Below are positions 26,262 through 35,122 of a stretch of 64,000 nucleotides of DNA, piece by piece. Position 1 is the stretch's first letter. Each line of letters opens with the position of its first letter. Origin of the DNA: JAFMDF01 sp965222705. Its GTDB lineage: Bacteria > Bacteroidota > Bacteroidia > Chitinophagales > Saprospiraceae. A program made the position numbers and the translations under genes. Location of the stretch: the NCBI GenBank assembly GCA_965222705.1, contig CBDCUO010000005.1, positions 1 through 64,000 of the forward strand, given 5' to 3'. The notes under the pieces were generated by a model that did not search any database, was not told where the DNA came from, and was given only the letters and a program-made list of their open reading frames with translations.

Positions 26262-29200
26262 ATGAAAGCACTTACCCCTAGGTGTTACAGATTTATCTGT
26301 ATTTCGGCTACCTATTTCCTTCCATTAAGAATTTTTTGCATCCTATTTCTGTTGCTTTGTTTACCTGATAAAATACTTGGGCAATATGATAATGTCGTAA
26401 TAAATGAAACGTCAGGTGATGGCGGTAACGTAGAAGCGGGAAACGATGCGATTGTTGAGTTGGCGGGTCCGCCCGGCACAGATATTGGCTGTATGGTCAT
26501 TACTAATACGGAGTGGGCAGTTGTGTTGCCTAGGGGTACTACTATTCCAGCGGATGGGGTGTTTTCGATTGGCTGTGCAGTTCGCAATAATATGAGTACT
26601 GGATTTTATACAGGCATTCATACAGGGCTTTCTTGTGGGGTTTGTGATTTCCCTGGGCTGGTACTTGATTTTGATGTTTGCAGTAATGCGAATGCCAATT
26701 ACGTTTCTACTTCCGTTTATTCCACCTATGGCTTCACTTTGGATAATCAATATTGCGGTGGCAATAGAGATGGGGACCAAGTCATTTTGTTTCGTCCAGA
26801 TGGTATGCCGCATGATGCCCTTTATTGGGGTGCGCCGGAGGCAACTGATGCCAATGGTGGTGCTACGACCTCCGGAGGCGCTGCTGGGACTTGCGGTTCG
26901 TCTTCAGACCATGTTTCCGTTCAGATTGGGCAGGCCTATACTTTGGGGGATAATGATGAAAATGGAATTATCAATGACTATACGGGAACGCATATAGGCT
27001 ACAAAGCGAACGGCGGAAATGCAGTAGGAGTAAATAGAATGCCTTCAGGGAATGATGATATTGGAAGTCCTGAACTATTTGGCAGTATTTTAGCCATTCC
27101 TCCTGGAGATTGCCATGCAGATAATAAATCATATACTGTGCCACCTTTGACAGATCCAATTTGGGTAAACGTGGGTTTGACATTGGTTAGTTGCAATTCG
27201 ACCCATATTCGGATTAATGACACCAGTCCGACAGGCAACAGCCATCAACAAGTGCAAGCATCCACTACTTCTTCTCATATGGACGATCCAGATTTGAATA
27301 TGGATTGGGCGGCTTATACGGCTGCTTCTTTAATGCCAAGCTCTATTAGTCGGACACAAGCCGCTAGTCAATGGCAGGTGACCAATCACCCCAATCCGGG
27401 TTTGCCAAATGACGCAGATTCTTGGGATTTTTTTTATGATATTGGTGGAGGAATGGTAGAGATTGCGGATAAAAGCAGCCTTAATCTTGCTTTATGTAAT
27501 GCTCAAATGGTTTCTTTTATGGTGAAAATATATAATTATCAACACGTCGAGCCGACCATTCGATCTTCCAATAAAGCCGGATCTTTTGTACAGGATGAAA
27601 CAGGCACTGACCAGGCTTGGACGGTTGTTTCTGTAGGAAGTAGTACAACTAATGGAAGTTTTTCAAGTAGTGAGGATGGAGTGACTACTTTTACCTTTAC
27701 TTCTAGCACGCTTTCAGTTGGTTCTGACAATACCTTTACCTTAGTTTGGGATGATTTTACAGACTGTTGTGGCTCCGGCAATAATAGTACAGTAGTCAAT
27801 CGAAGCAATCCCCACGAGTGTTATGAAAAAATTGAAGTTAACATTGCTGTTGGGGAAGCTATTGCAGTTTCGGATAATAATATTACCTGCCCGGGAGATT
27901 TTGTTACGAACATTGGTACCATTGATTTTAGCCAATTTGTGACAAGTAACCATGCTTCAATAAACTATGTGCTAAAAGAGGGAGTTAGTTCCGGCTCAGA
28001 AATAAGTACAGGGGCTATTGTTTCTTCTAATAATACGGGTATTTTTAATTTACCTAATACCTTGATTGCCCCAATTGCTGTAATACTTGAAAACCAAATG
28101 AATTGTGGGGGCACTCAAGTAATGACTATTGGAAAGGATTGTCGAAGTGTGCCTCCTTGCCCAGAGCCGAAAGGGGCAGCTATTAGCGCAACAACTGTTT
28201 GTCCAGAGGAAAACTTTACATTATCTGTGAATGGTACAACGAGTACGGATTTACCTAATGGGGGGACTATTGATTGGTATTATGGCAGTGCTGGATTCGA
28301 TCCATTGGCAGGGGAGGGGACACTACTCGGAAAATCGACCATAACCACTAGTTCAACCTCTCCTTCCAGCAATGGTCCAGCAATCAATGAAGTGTTGGTT
28401 GACGCAGATGCCAATGATGGAGCAGGTGGAGAGTTTATTGAATTGGCAGGCAAGCCGGGTACAGATTTGAGTTGCTATATTTTGACGGATGGCGATGCAG
28501 AAATCGTTTTGCCTTCGGGAACTTCGATTCCTGCTGACGGGTATTTATTAATTGCTGCTTCAACGACAACAAATGCTCCTGTCTCAGCTATTGATGTGGA
28601 TTTGTCAACTTGCGGCTGCTTTAGTGGGACTAATCTAGTGTTTTCCAACGAAAGCAGTAGCGGAGGAGAGTTTTTGTTTTTATACGATCCTTCGGGAGGC
28701 TTTGTGGATGGTGTTTTGTGGGGGAACCCCTCTGCTTCAAGTAAGAATCATCCAGATGGCAATGGTTCAGAATCTGTAGGTGTTTCGGTTGCAGCTTGCT
28801 CGATGACACCAGCTAGTGTGACTACTTCAGGACAGTCCTATACAAATGCGGGCATCACCTCTACGCCCAATGGGGTAAGTATAGAATTAGATACCGATGT
28901 AAGTGGAACGTGGCAGAATACAAATGATGCTGCTGGTTTTACCCCTGGAGCATCGAACTCTGGGGCCATACCCACTACTTCTGTTGCAAACCTGGTCACT
29001 TCTTTAGGAGCGAATCTATGCGGACAGACCTTGGAGATTAAAGGTATTGTGCAGCCAGCGACCCTAACAGGTACCTGTACGGCTGCGGATATTACAACCA
29101 CCTCTTTTTCGCTAACGATAGAATGCCCCGAAGCTAATTTACAGCCAGGCGATAAAAATTATTGCTTGCCTGTTAGTGCAACAGAAATACTAGCTACTAC

Positions 29201-30434
29201 TGCCTTTTCAGGCGGAAGTGGTACATACGATGTGACTATTCAATTAATCCATAATGGGGTAAGCACAAATTTGGTTAAAAATAATGCGACTAATCCATTA
29301 CGGTTGACCTATGACGATATTTCTACCGCATTGGGCATTTCTAGTTTTACTGATCTTGAATTAAATTTGCTCCGTGTAAGCGATGCAGGCGGAAATAATT
29401 GCGATGGAAAAGTGAGTTCGAATGTAGTGATACTGACCGTACAGACCAGACCAGAAGGCAAAATTGCTACCACGACAGATTTAAGTAATTGTACAGGCAG
29501 TGCAAGTGGAAAGGTTGTATTTGAGTTTCGTCCTGCTAATAGTGGACCTTGGGCATTTGAATATTCTGTAAATGGAGGGGCTTCTGTTGAAGGTACAGCT
29601 AACACTACTCCTTTTTCGTTACCTGTTTCTATTGTGGGGGACTATCAGCTTACTCAGGTTGCAAATAATACAGGGTGTGCCGGAACGATTGACAATAATC
29701 TGGGGCAGTTTGTGAGTGCGCCAGCACCGCTTTCTATTACTGCTGTTACTGATCCTGATGCCATCTGCCCTGGTACTGGAAGTGTGGATTTAATGCAAGC
29801 AGTGACCATTGGTATTGGTGATAATGGCATTAGCCAAACGGGTACTGCGACAAGCCTTGGAAATATTATATGGTATGCAGAAGACCCGTCTGGGTTACCG
29901 TCTTCGATTCGTTCTCTGATTGCCTTATCAGGGATTGCAACTACGGTTTCTCCTAATAACACACAACCTTATTATTTTATTTATACTCGTTCGGGAGATA
30001 ACTGTGAGGTGGTCGGAAGTACCACTATTAGAGTGGAAGCCAATGCCTGTAATTCTCCTGTTAGCAATCAACCTGCTACCCAACCTGCGCCACAACCTAC
30101 TCCTGCTACCCCCCAACCCGCTACTCCCATGCCCACCATGAGCCAATGGGGATTGATTATTTTTGCTTTGCTGGTCTTGAATTTGGGCGTATTTTTTGTT
30201 CAACGTTTACAAACCTTGTATTTAGAAATAGAAGGGCAAACTTTAATACCTATCCAAACGGACCTTCAAAACCTTTTTCAACTTTTTATTAAAATTTTGC
30301 TGGGAATCGCCCTTGTTTTTTTGTTTGCTATTCTTTTTTTCGATTATGAATGGATGCCTTTTGACGGCCCCGGAAGTATTATTACAGCCATTCTGTTGGC
30401 TTATTTTATACAAAATATTTCTCTCAAGTCTTAA
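26262..30434 (+). CDS. Giant lamin-tail surface protein with IPTL-like anchor
   Basis: A 1390-residue exported protein. Residues 1-40 are a long signal peptide ending before QYDN. Two lamin-tail (LTD) domains are visible, one from about residue 45 (VVINETSGDGG, IVELAGPPGTDIGCMV, TTIPADGVFSIGC) and one from about 705 (AINEVLVDADANDGAGGEF, IELAGKPGTDLSCYIL, TSIPADGYLLIAAS). Between and after them are beta-rich segments with spaced cysteines. A Pro/Gln/Thr-rich spacer (about 1265-1288) leads to MPTMSQWGLIIFALLVLNLG near residue 1289, an IPTL-CTERM-like sorting helix. Unlike usual IPTL ends, about 75 more residues follow, including two further membrane segments. It is probably anchored on the cell surface; lamin-tail domains in such proteins may bind polymers or DNA, which is not established. 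Confidence 0.8.
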   Translation: MKALTPRCYRFICISATYFLPLRIFCILFLLLCLPDKILGQYDNVVINETSGDGGNVEAGNDAIVELAGPPGTDIGCMVITNTEWAVVLPRGTTIPADGVFSIGCAVRNNMSTGFYTGIHTGLSCGVCDFPGLVLDFDVCSNANANYVSTSVYSTYGFTLDNQYCGGNRDGDQVILFRPDGMPHDALYWGAPEATDANGGATTSGGAAGTCGSSSDHVSVQIGQAYTLGDNDENGIINDYTGTHIGYKANGGNAVGVNRMPSGNDDIGSPELFGSILAIPPGDCHADNKSYTVPPLTDPIWVNVGLTLVSCNSTHIRINDTSPTGNSHQQVQASTTSSHMDDPDLNMDWAAYTAASLMPSSISRTQAASQWQVTNHPNPGLPNDADSWDFFYDIGGGMVEIADKSSLNLALCNAQMVSFMVKIYNYQHVEPTIRSSNKAGSFVQDETGTDQAWTVVSVGSSTTNGSFSSSEDGVTTFTFTSSTLSVGSDNTFTLVWDDFTDCCGSGNNSTVVNRSNPHECYEKIEVNIAVGEAIAVSDNNITCPGDFVTNIGTIDFSQFVTSNHASINYVLKEGVSSGSEISTGAIVSSNNTGIFNLPNTLIAPIAVILENQMNCGGTQVMTIGKDCRSVPPCPEPKGAAISATTVCPEENFTLSVNGTTSTDLPNGGTIDWYYGSAGFDPLAGEGTLLGKSTITTSSTSPSSNGPAINEVLVDADANDGAGGEFIELAGKPGTDLSCYILTDGDAEIVLPSGTSIPADGYLLIAASTTTNAPVSAIDVDLSTCGCFSGTNLVFSNESSSGGEFLFLYDPSGGFVDGVLWGNPSASSKNHPDGNGSESVGVSVAACSMTPASVTTSGQSYTNAGITSTPNGVSIELDTDVSGTWQNTNDAAGFTPGASNSGAIPTTSVANLVTSLGANLCGQTLEIKGIVQPATLTGTCTAADITTTSFSLTIECPEANLQPGDKNYCLPVSATEILATTAFSGGSGTYDVTIQLIHNGVSTNLVKNNATNPLRLTYDDISTALGISSFTDLELNLLRVSDAGGNNCDGKVSSNVVILTVQTRPEGKIATTTDLSNCTGSASGKVVFEFRPANSGPWAFEYSVNGGASVEGTANTTPFSLPVSIVGDYQLTQVANNTGCAGTIDNNLGQFVSAPAPLSITAVTDPDAICPGTGSVDLMQAVTIGIGDNGISQTGTATSLGNIIWYAEDPSGLPSSIRSLIALSGIATTVSPNNTQPYYFIYTRSGDNCEVVGSTTIRVEANACNSPVSNQPATQPAPQPTPATPQPATPMPTMSQWGLIIFALLVLNLGVFFVQRLQTLYLEIEGQTLIPIQTDLQNLFQLFIKILLGIALVFLFAILFFDYEWMPFDGPGSIITAILLAYFIQNISLKS

Positions 30435-30520
30435 ACTGAACTTTAACCATTTTAGGGGTTAGTCCACTCGACCCGATAAAGAATATTTTTTCTAATAGGA
30501 GCATGTTTTTCGCAACTAAA

Positions 30521-30592
30521 ATTATCCAGTACTGGGAAATTACTGGATAATACGGAATGCTATTACTGAATAATTTTCCATTATCTAGTAAT
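30521..30592. repeat. Four alternating copies of a 13-bp ATTACTGGATAAT-like unit
   Basis: Copies lie at 30521-30533 (reverse, ATTATCCAGTACT), 30539-30551 (forward, ATTACTGGATAAT), 30562-30574 (forward, ATTACTGAATAAT) and 30580-30592 (reverse, ATTATCTAGTAAT). The first two form an 11-bp perfect stem with a 9-base loop, the last two an imperfect stem. No T-run follows either one, so a simple terminator is doubtful; paired protein-binding sites are an alternative. Confidence 0.7.
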
Positions 30593-30686
30593 TTTCTTTC
30601 TTCATATTACGATTTTTATTTTCCTAAGCCCATAGTAAATTTCAATATTCTAAGCGGGTTATAGTCAGGAGAATTTCTTAATCTAT

Positions 30687-30694
30687 TATATTTG
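30687..30694 (+). promoter_or_regulatory. Bacteroidota-type -7 promoter element (TATATTTG)
   Basis: TATATTTG fits TAnnTTTG and lies 58 bases upstream of the lipoprotein ATG at 30753. A matching -33 TTTG is not clear. Confidence 0.4.
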
Positions 30695-30752
30695 TGAATC
30701 CTCTAACTTTTCTTGTCGTATTTTTATAAAAATAGATTAAAAAAGACCTGTC

Positions 30753-31121
30753 ATGGCAAAACAACTTTTCCTCTTCTTCTTTTTCTCCTTTTTTTTATTA
30801 CTTGCTTGCAAGAATGACCCTATTAGGAACGATCGCCCCAAAAGCAAGACAGAAATGCAGGAGCAGAATAATTACTTTAAAGAACTGCAAGCAACTACGG
30901 GCATTACTGCGGAACAACAAGAAAAACTGGCCAAAATCTGGCGAAAGTATGAGAATCAGCGCAATCAAGAATTGACCTCCGGCAATGAGTTGGCGGGAGA
31001 AAAGGTTAAATTATTCAATGAAATGCAACGGCTGGAATCCATTGAAGCAGTTGGAGAAGAGATGTATAATCAAAAACTGCGCTTCGATTCTTTATGGCAT
31101 AGCAAACAAGGAACGAACTAG
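30753..31121 (+). CDS. Small lipoprotein, function unknown
   Basis: A 122-residue putative lipoprotein. The signal peptide is rich in Phe and Leu and ends in a lipobox LLLACKND, with Cys at residue 19 as the lipidated residue. The mature part is charged and helical (ELQATTGITAEQQEKLAKIW, QRLESIEAVGEEMYNQKL), possibly coiled coil. No catalytic motif and no recognised family. It is alone on the + strand, between the 13-mer repeat region and the convergent prmC gene, and has its own probable -7 element. The start ATG at 30753 is well placed for the signal peptide. Confidence 0.75.
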   Translation: MAKQLFLFFFFSFFLLLACKNDPIRNDRPKSKTEMQEQNNYFKELQATTGITAEQQEKLAKIWRKYENQRNQELTSGNELAGEKVKLFNEMQRLESIEAVGEEMYNQKLRFDSLWHSKQGTN

Positions 31122-31322
31122 TTGAGGGCTTTGGCTTTTGTTTAGAATTCCTCTTTTGGGTGATAAAAGCTAGCTTTCAACACCTACCTTCGCAAAATTT
31201 TTGAGGTATAGGGTGTGCTAGGCTAAAATTTATGGTTTTTTACTTTTAAGATTTACTTTTCCGTAATGTCGTTTTAACTTTCTTCTGGCATCTGTTTGAG
31301 GAATTGCTGATTGATTTCAATT

Positions 31323-32186
31323 TTAGACATGCGAGCGGGGTCGCCCTTTTTTTCCTTTCACCATTCGATCTTTTCCCGACATATCTTTTTTTAACACTAC
31401 TTTTTCGAAGCCCTCTTGGCGAAGTAGTTTATACACTTCTTGTCCATTAAATTCATTAGTTTCAAAAAATAATTGTCCATTTTTGTTTAATTTTTTAGTA
31501 GCAAAAGCTGCAATTTTTTTATAAAATATTAATGGATCATTTTGCTGGACAAATAAGGCCAAAGAAGGTTCAAAGTCTTTTACCTGACGAGGCATTAAAG
31601 TAGCTTCAGAAAGCGGGATATAAGGAGGGTTGCTTATAATGATATCAAAACAAGGCAAGGATTTCCAAAAATTTTCATTTAAGATGTCGCCCTTTAAAAA
31701 TGGCACATCAACTGCATTCAAAATGGCATTTTCTTTTGCAATTTTCAACGCCGCTGGGTTGATATCCAAGCCCCAAATAACTGCTTTAGGCAATTTCTTT
31801 TTTAGCGTAATGGGAATACAGCCGCTCCCTGTGCCTATATCTAACAAGCTAATTTTCTGATTAGCTACAATTTCTAAAACCCAACAAACTAATTCCTCCG
31901 TTTCAGGTCGAGGAATGAGAACATTTGGATTAACTTTAAATTTTAGCCCATAAAAATCCGCTTGCCCAAGTATGTATTGAATGGGTTCGTGCTGCAATAG
32001 TCTTTTCTGAATTCGTTCCAACTCTTGAGTATAGGTAAATTTTTTAGGAGAGTGATCGTCATAAATTCGAAAAACGTCTTCAAAAACAATGCGGGCAAGG
32101 CTTTTTGCTTCTCTTTCGCCATGTAGGGTAGAAAGCGACTGAACAAATTGCTGGAAAGCGGTTTGTATGGTAGACAAATATTCCAA
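31323..32186 (-). CDS. prmC: Release factor glutamine methyltransferase
   Basis: A 287-residue SAM-dependent enzyme that methylates the Gln of the GGQ motif in peptide-release factors. The N-terminal helical domain contains EPIQYILGQADFYGLKFKVN and VLIPRPETEELVCWVL, both typical of PrmC. The SAM loop is ISLLDIGTGSGCIPITL near residue 118, and the catalytic FDIIISNPPYIP motif is near residue 184. The extreme C terminus (GKGKKGRPRSHV-like, basic) is slightly longer than usual. The gene upstream, a TPR protein at 32193, ends six bases before this start, so the two probably form one transcript. Confidence 0.95.
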   Translation of the reverse strand: MEYLSTIQTAFQQFVQSLSTLHGEREAKSLARIVFEDVFRIYDDHSPKKFTYTQELERIQKRLLQHEPIQYILGQADFYGLKFKVNPNVLIPRPETEELVCWVLEIVANQKISLLDIGTGSGCIPITLKKKLPKAVIWGLDINPAALKIAKENAILNAVDVPFLKGDILNENFWKSLPCFDIIISNPPYIPLSEATLMPRQVKDFEPSLALFVQQNDPLIFYKKIAAFATKKLNKNGQLFFETNEFNGQEVYKLLRQEGFEKVVLKKDMSGKDRMVKGKKGRPRSHV

Positions 32187-32192
32187 GGAATT

Positions 32193-32549
32193 TTATATTT
32201 CCAGATTTATTTTTGCATTCATCAACTCAGATAAGGCGTGTTGATCCTTTATTTTTTTAGCAATTTCGATACCCGTCTCGAAAGTAGTCATCGCTTTTTC
32301 AAGGGCTGCTTTTTTTTGATATAGTTTTCCCAAATGGTAATAAGTGCCGATATAGTCAGGCTGTATTTCCAGTAGCTTTAAATAATAACTCAAAGCCGTT
32401 TCCAGGTTTCCCAGTTTTTCATATTCTTTAGCAATGGCAAACAAAATAAAAGCATCTTTTGGGTCTTCTTTCAAAAATTGCAATAATTGGGGCAATCTCG
32501 ACAAAGTCATTTTAATATCATTTTTGAGTGAATCTTCGCTAAGATTCAT
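32193..32549 (-). CDS. Small tetratricopeptide-repeat protein
   Basis: A 118-residue protein with about two TPR units: DAFILFAIAKEYEKLGNLET followed by ALSYYLKLLEIQPDYIGTYY and HLGKLYQKKAALEKAMTTFE. It has no signal peptide, so it should be a cytoplasmic adaptor. It lies directly upstream of prmC on the same strand with a gap of six bases and shares the divergent promoter region with etfB. Partner unknown. Confidence 0.85.
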   Translation of the reverse strand: MNLSEDSLKNDIKMTLSRLPQLLQFLKEDPKDAFILFAIAKEYEKLGNLETALSYYLKLLEIQPDYIGTYYHLGKLYQKKAALEKAMTTFETGIEIAKKIKDQHALSELMNAKINLEI

Positions 32550-32571
32550 TAGTAAATGAATTCAAAATAAG

Positions 32572-32579
32572 TATATTTG
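32572..32579 (+). promoter_or_regulatory. Bacteroidota-type -7 promoter element (TATATTTG) for etfB
   Basis: TATATTTG in the divergent region between the TPR gene and etfB fits TAnnTTTG. It would give a 5' leader of about 115 bases. No convincing -33 element is seen. Confidence 0.4.
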
Positions 32580-32702
32580 CGGGCAAAAAGCGATATAATT
32601 AAAAAAACAGTTCCTAGCCATAATACCATTTAGTTCAGTATTGATGAAGAAGTCATCGTTACTTAACCTAAAATCAAACTATTTACATCAACAAAATTAA
32701 TT

Positions 32703-33443
32703 ATGAAGTTACTTGTTTGTGTCAGCAAAACACCGGAAACTACTGCAAAAATATCTTTTTCGGCAGATAGTACGATGTTTAATACGGCTGGTGTACAGTT
32801 TATTATGAATCCTTATGATGAATGGTATGCTTTGGTAAGAGCTTTGGAGTTAAAGGAAAAAGCAGGCAGTTCGGTGACGATTATTAATGTGGGCCCTGCC
32901 GCCAATGATACCATTATTAGAAAAGGGCTAGCAATTGGAGCAGACGATGCCATTAGGGTAGATGCTGATCCAAAAAGCTCGCTATTTGTCGCCAAACAGA
33001 TTGCAGCCCACGCAAAAGATGGCGGCTATGACCTCATCTTCTTAGGCAAAGAAACCATTGATTATAATGGCGCTGAAGTGGGTGGTATGATTGCTGAGTT
33101 CTTGGAGGTGCCCTATATTTCTTATGCTACCAATCTGGAAATGGAAGGAAATACAGCAACCGTTGCCAGAGATATTGAAGGCGGTAGTGAAATAGCTGAA
33201 TTGCAAACACCTTTCGTCCTTAGCGCAGCTAAAGGGCTGGCGGAACAGCGCATCCCTAATATGCGAGGAATTATGATGGCAAAAAGAAAACCTTTGAAAG
33301 TCATTGCTCCTGTAGAAGCCGAAGACCTATCTATCGTGGTCAGTTATGAATTACCTCCCGCCAAGTCTGCAGTTAAACTGGTAGATCCCGAAGATATGGA
33401 TGAACTAGTGAGATTATTACACGAGGACGCAAAGGTCATTTAG
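32703..33443 (+). CDS. etfB: Electron transfer flavoprotein beta subunit
   Basis: A 246-residue ETF beta subunit, which binds AMP and, with EtfA, carries electrons from acyl-CoA and other flavin dehydrogenases to the quinone pool. It starts with MKLLVCVSKTPETTAKISF, has MNPYDEWYALVRALELKEKAG, then the AMP-binding region YDLIFLGKETIDYNGAEVG near residue 108 and the DIEGGSEIAELQTPFVLSAAKG-type recognition-loop region around residue 160. Length is normal. EtfA follows on the same strand but after 160 bases instead of the usual short gap. The ATG at 32703 is preceded by an A-rich leader. Confidence 0.95.
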   Translation: MKLLVCVSKTPETTAKISFSADSTMFNTAGVQFIMNPYDEWYALVRALELKEKAGSSVTIINVGPAANDTIIRKGLAIGADDAIRVDADPKSSLFVAKQIAAHAKDGGYDLIFLGKETIDYNGAEVGGMIAEFLEVPYISYATNLEMEGNTATVARDIEGGSEIAELQTPFVLSAAKGLAEQRIPNMRGIMMAKRKPLKVIAPVEAEDLSIVVSYELPPAKSAVKLVDPEDMDELVRLLHEDAKVI

Positions 33444-33603
33444 CGATCGGTAATTAATGCAAAAACGGATAATCCATCGGGCCTTCTTATTCAGATTTGT
33501 GTGCATCAGCACATAAACCGCCCCAATTAGTAAGAAAATGGTCTGTACGGAAATTTTTAGAATAAAGCCTATTTATTACGAAAAATAAAAAAATTAACCA
33601 ACT

Positions 33604-34563
33604 ATGGTTCTAGTATATGCTGAAAGTCCCAAGGGAAAATTTAAAAAAGCAGCTTTTGAGGCTGTTACCTATGGGCATAAAACTGCTCAAGCAATGGGCA
33701 CGGAATGTATTGCGCTAACGCTTGGCACGGTCGAAGATGCCGGACAATTGGGAAAATATGGCGCATCAAGGGTGTTAAATGTCAGCGATCCTACTTTAAA
33801 TAATTTTGATAGCCAGGCATTTGCAACTGTTATTGGAGATACCGCTAAAGCCGTTGGAGCCACTGTGGTTATAGTAAGCCATTCTTCCAGTGGAAAAGCT
33901 TTAATTGGAAGGCTGGCTGCCCGATTAAATGCTGGATCTGTTTCTGGTGCTAATGCTGTGCCAAGAGTGGATGGCACCTTTCGGGTAAAAACAAATGTCT
34001 TTTCAGGAAAAGCCATTGCAGACTATGAGATCAAGTCCGCCAATAAAGTTTTATCTCTAATGGGCAATTCTTTACCCCCAGAAGCAACGGGTAGTCCTGT
34101 GCCTGTGGAGTCATTGGACATAGCAGTTCCAGCCAGTAAGGTAAGTATCAAAGAAGTTAAAACGGTCGAAGGCACAGTCCCTTTGCCGGAGGCAGAACTG
34201 GTTGTTTCAGCCGGAAGAGGAATGAAAGGTCCTGAAAACTGGGGCATTATTGAAGAACTAGCAGCCGTCCTAGGTGCGACAACTGCTTGCTCGCGTCCCG
34301 TAGCTGATACAGGCTGGCGACCTCATCATGAACACGTCGGTCAAACAGGGGTGGCCATTCGACCTAATTTATACATTGCTGCGGGCATTTCTGGCGCTAT
34401 CCAGCATTTGGCGGGGGTTAATAATTCTAAGGTGATTGTCGTCATCAATAAGGACCCCGAAGCACCTTTTTTCAAAGCAGCAGATTATGGCGTTGTAGGA
34501 GATTTATTCGAGGTAGTCCCTCGACTAACTCAAGCTTTAAAAACTTATAAAGCAAATAATTAG
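33604..34563 (+). CDS. etfA: Electron transfer flavoprotein alpha subunit
   Basis: A 319-residue ETF alpha subunit, the FAD-binding partner of EtfB. The N-terminal domain is VLVYAESPKGKFKKAAFEAV. The C-terminal FAD domain has VVSAGRGMKGPENWGIIEEL near residue 201, ACSRPVADTGWRPHHEHVGQTG near residue 229, YIAAGISGAIQHLAG near residue 260, and VVINKDPEAPFFKAADYGVVG, all standard motifs. It uses ATG at 33604 and ends just before a rho-independent terminator at 34594-34627, so etfB and etfA form a unit that ends here. Confidence 0.96.
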   Translation: MVLVYAESPKGKFKKAAFEAVTYGHKTAQAMGTECIALTLGTVEDAGQLGKYGASRVLNVSDPTLNNFDSQAFATVIGDTAKAVGATVVIVSHSSSGKALIGRLAARLNAGSVSGANAVPRVDGTFRVKTNVFSGKAIADYEIKSANKVLSLMGNSLPPEATGSPVPVESLDIAVPASKVSIKEVKTVEGTVPLPEAELVVSAGRGMKGPENWGIIEELAAVLGATTACSRPVADTGWRPHHEHVGQTGVAIRPNLYIAAGISGAIQHLAGVNNSKVIVVINKDPEAPFFKAADYGVVGDLFEVVPRLTQALKTYKANN

Positions 34564-34593
34564 CCACGTTAGCAGACTTATAAAAATTAAAAT

Positions 34594-34627
34594 GCTCACA
34601 GGAAAATTTTAACTGTGGGCTTTTTTT
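34594..34627 (+). terminator. Rho-independent terminator after etfA
   Basis: GCTCACAG pairs with CTGTGGGC (one G-T pair) around an 11-base AT-rich loop and is followed by seven T. It lies 31 bases after the etfA stop. Confidence 0.85.
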
Positions 34628-35014
34628 GTTTCGTGGCTTCACCAAGAGCAACATTGCTAGTTTCTTATAGAATTAGTACTTTTGTAGGCTCTTAGAAAAT
34701 GGGGGTGAAGATGCCTTAATTTGCTTGATTTCCTCTTTTCCAAGAAGGACAAAACCAAGCAAATTTGTAAATCTATTTATTCTCGTTCTTAATAAAATTT
34801 GCCAAAGGAGGTAAAATTTTTGTTTACCAAAATAATATTGTATTTTTAAGAGAATAGTTTGAAAAACACTTTTTAAAACTAGTTGGCCAATGCTGAAATG
34901 ACGGGTGTCTCATTCAATAGACGGGACACCCGTCGAATCTTATTTGGTCGAATACGAGGTAGAAACATATTTTTCCTTTTGTAGTAAATCTTACTTTAAG
35001 TTTTAATTAAAGTG

Positions 35015-35022
35015 TACCTTTG
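35015..35022 (+). promoter_or_regulatory. Bacteroidota-type -7 promoter element (TACCTTTG)
   Basis: TACCTTTG, identical to the element before the lamin-tail gene, lies 101 bases before the ATG of the nuclease-family gene at 35123. Confidence 0.45.
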
Positions 35023-35122
35023 TGAAGGTTAGTTGAATATGAATTTCTGGTTTTTTAAATCGATAGTTAAGTCCTTTACTGGTTTGTTTGCTTTTTATTT
35101 TCCTTTGATCTATTTGTGATTT

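Larger units (their letters stand above)
30435..30752. other. Intergenic region with alternating 13-mers
   Basis: These 318 bases hold no gene. They contain four copies of a 13-base unit in alternating orientation (separate entry) and a -7-like element TATATTTG at 30687-30694, 58 bases before the next ATG. The rest is AT-rich without further structure that I can see. Confidence 0.6.
34564..35122. other. Structured intergenic region downstream of etfA
   Basis: The 559 bases contain the etfA terminator (34594-34627), an inverted repeat AATTTGCTTG / CAAGCAAATT at 34718-34727 and 34756-34765, a 10-bp inverted repeat GACGGGTGTC / GACACCCGTC at 34900-34909 and 34925-34934, and a -7 element TACCTTTG at 35015-35022, a hundred bases before the next start. 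No open frame of convincing length is present. A small RNA is possible but unproven. Confidence 0.55.

Noticed and set aside
26412..30203. Several open frames of 70-130 codons antisense to the lamin-tail gene
   Set aside because: They overlap a clear coding frame with domain matches, show no motifs of their own and have no promoter or ribosome-binding context.
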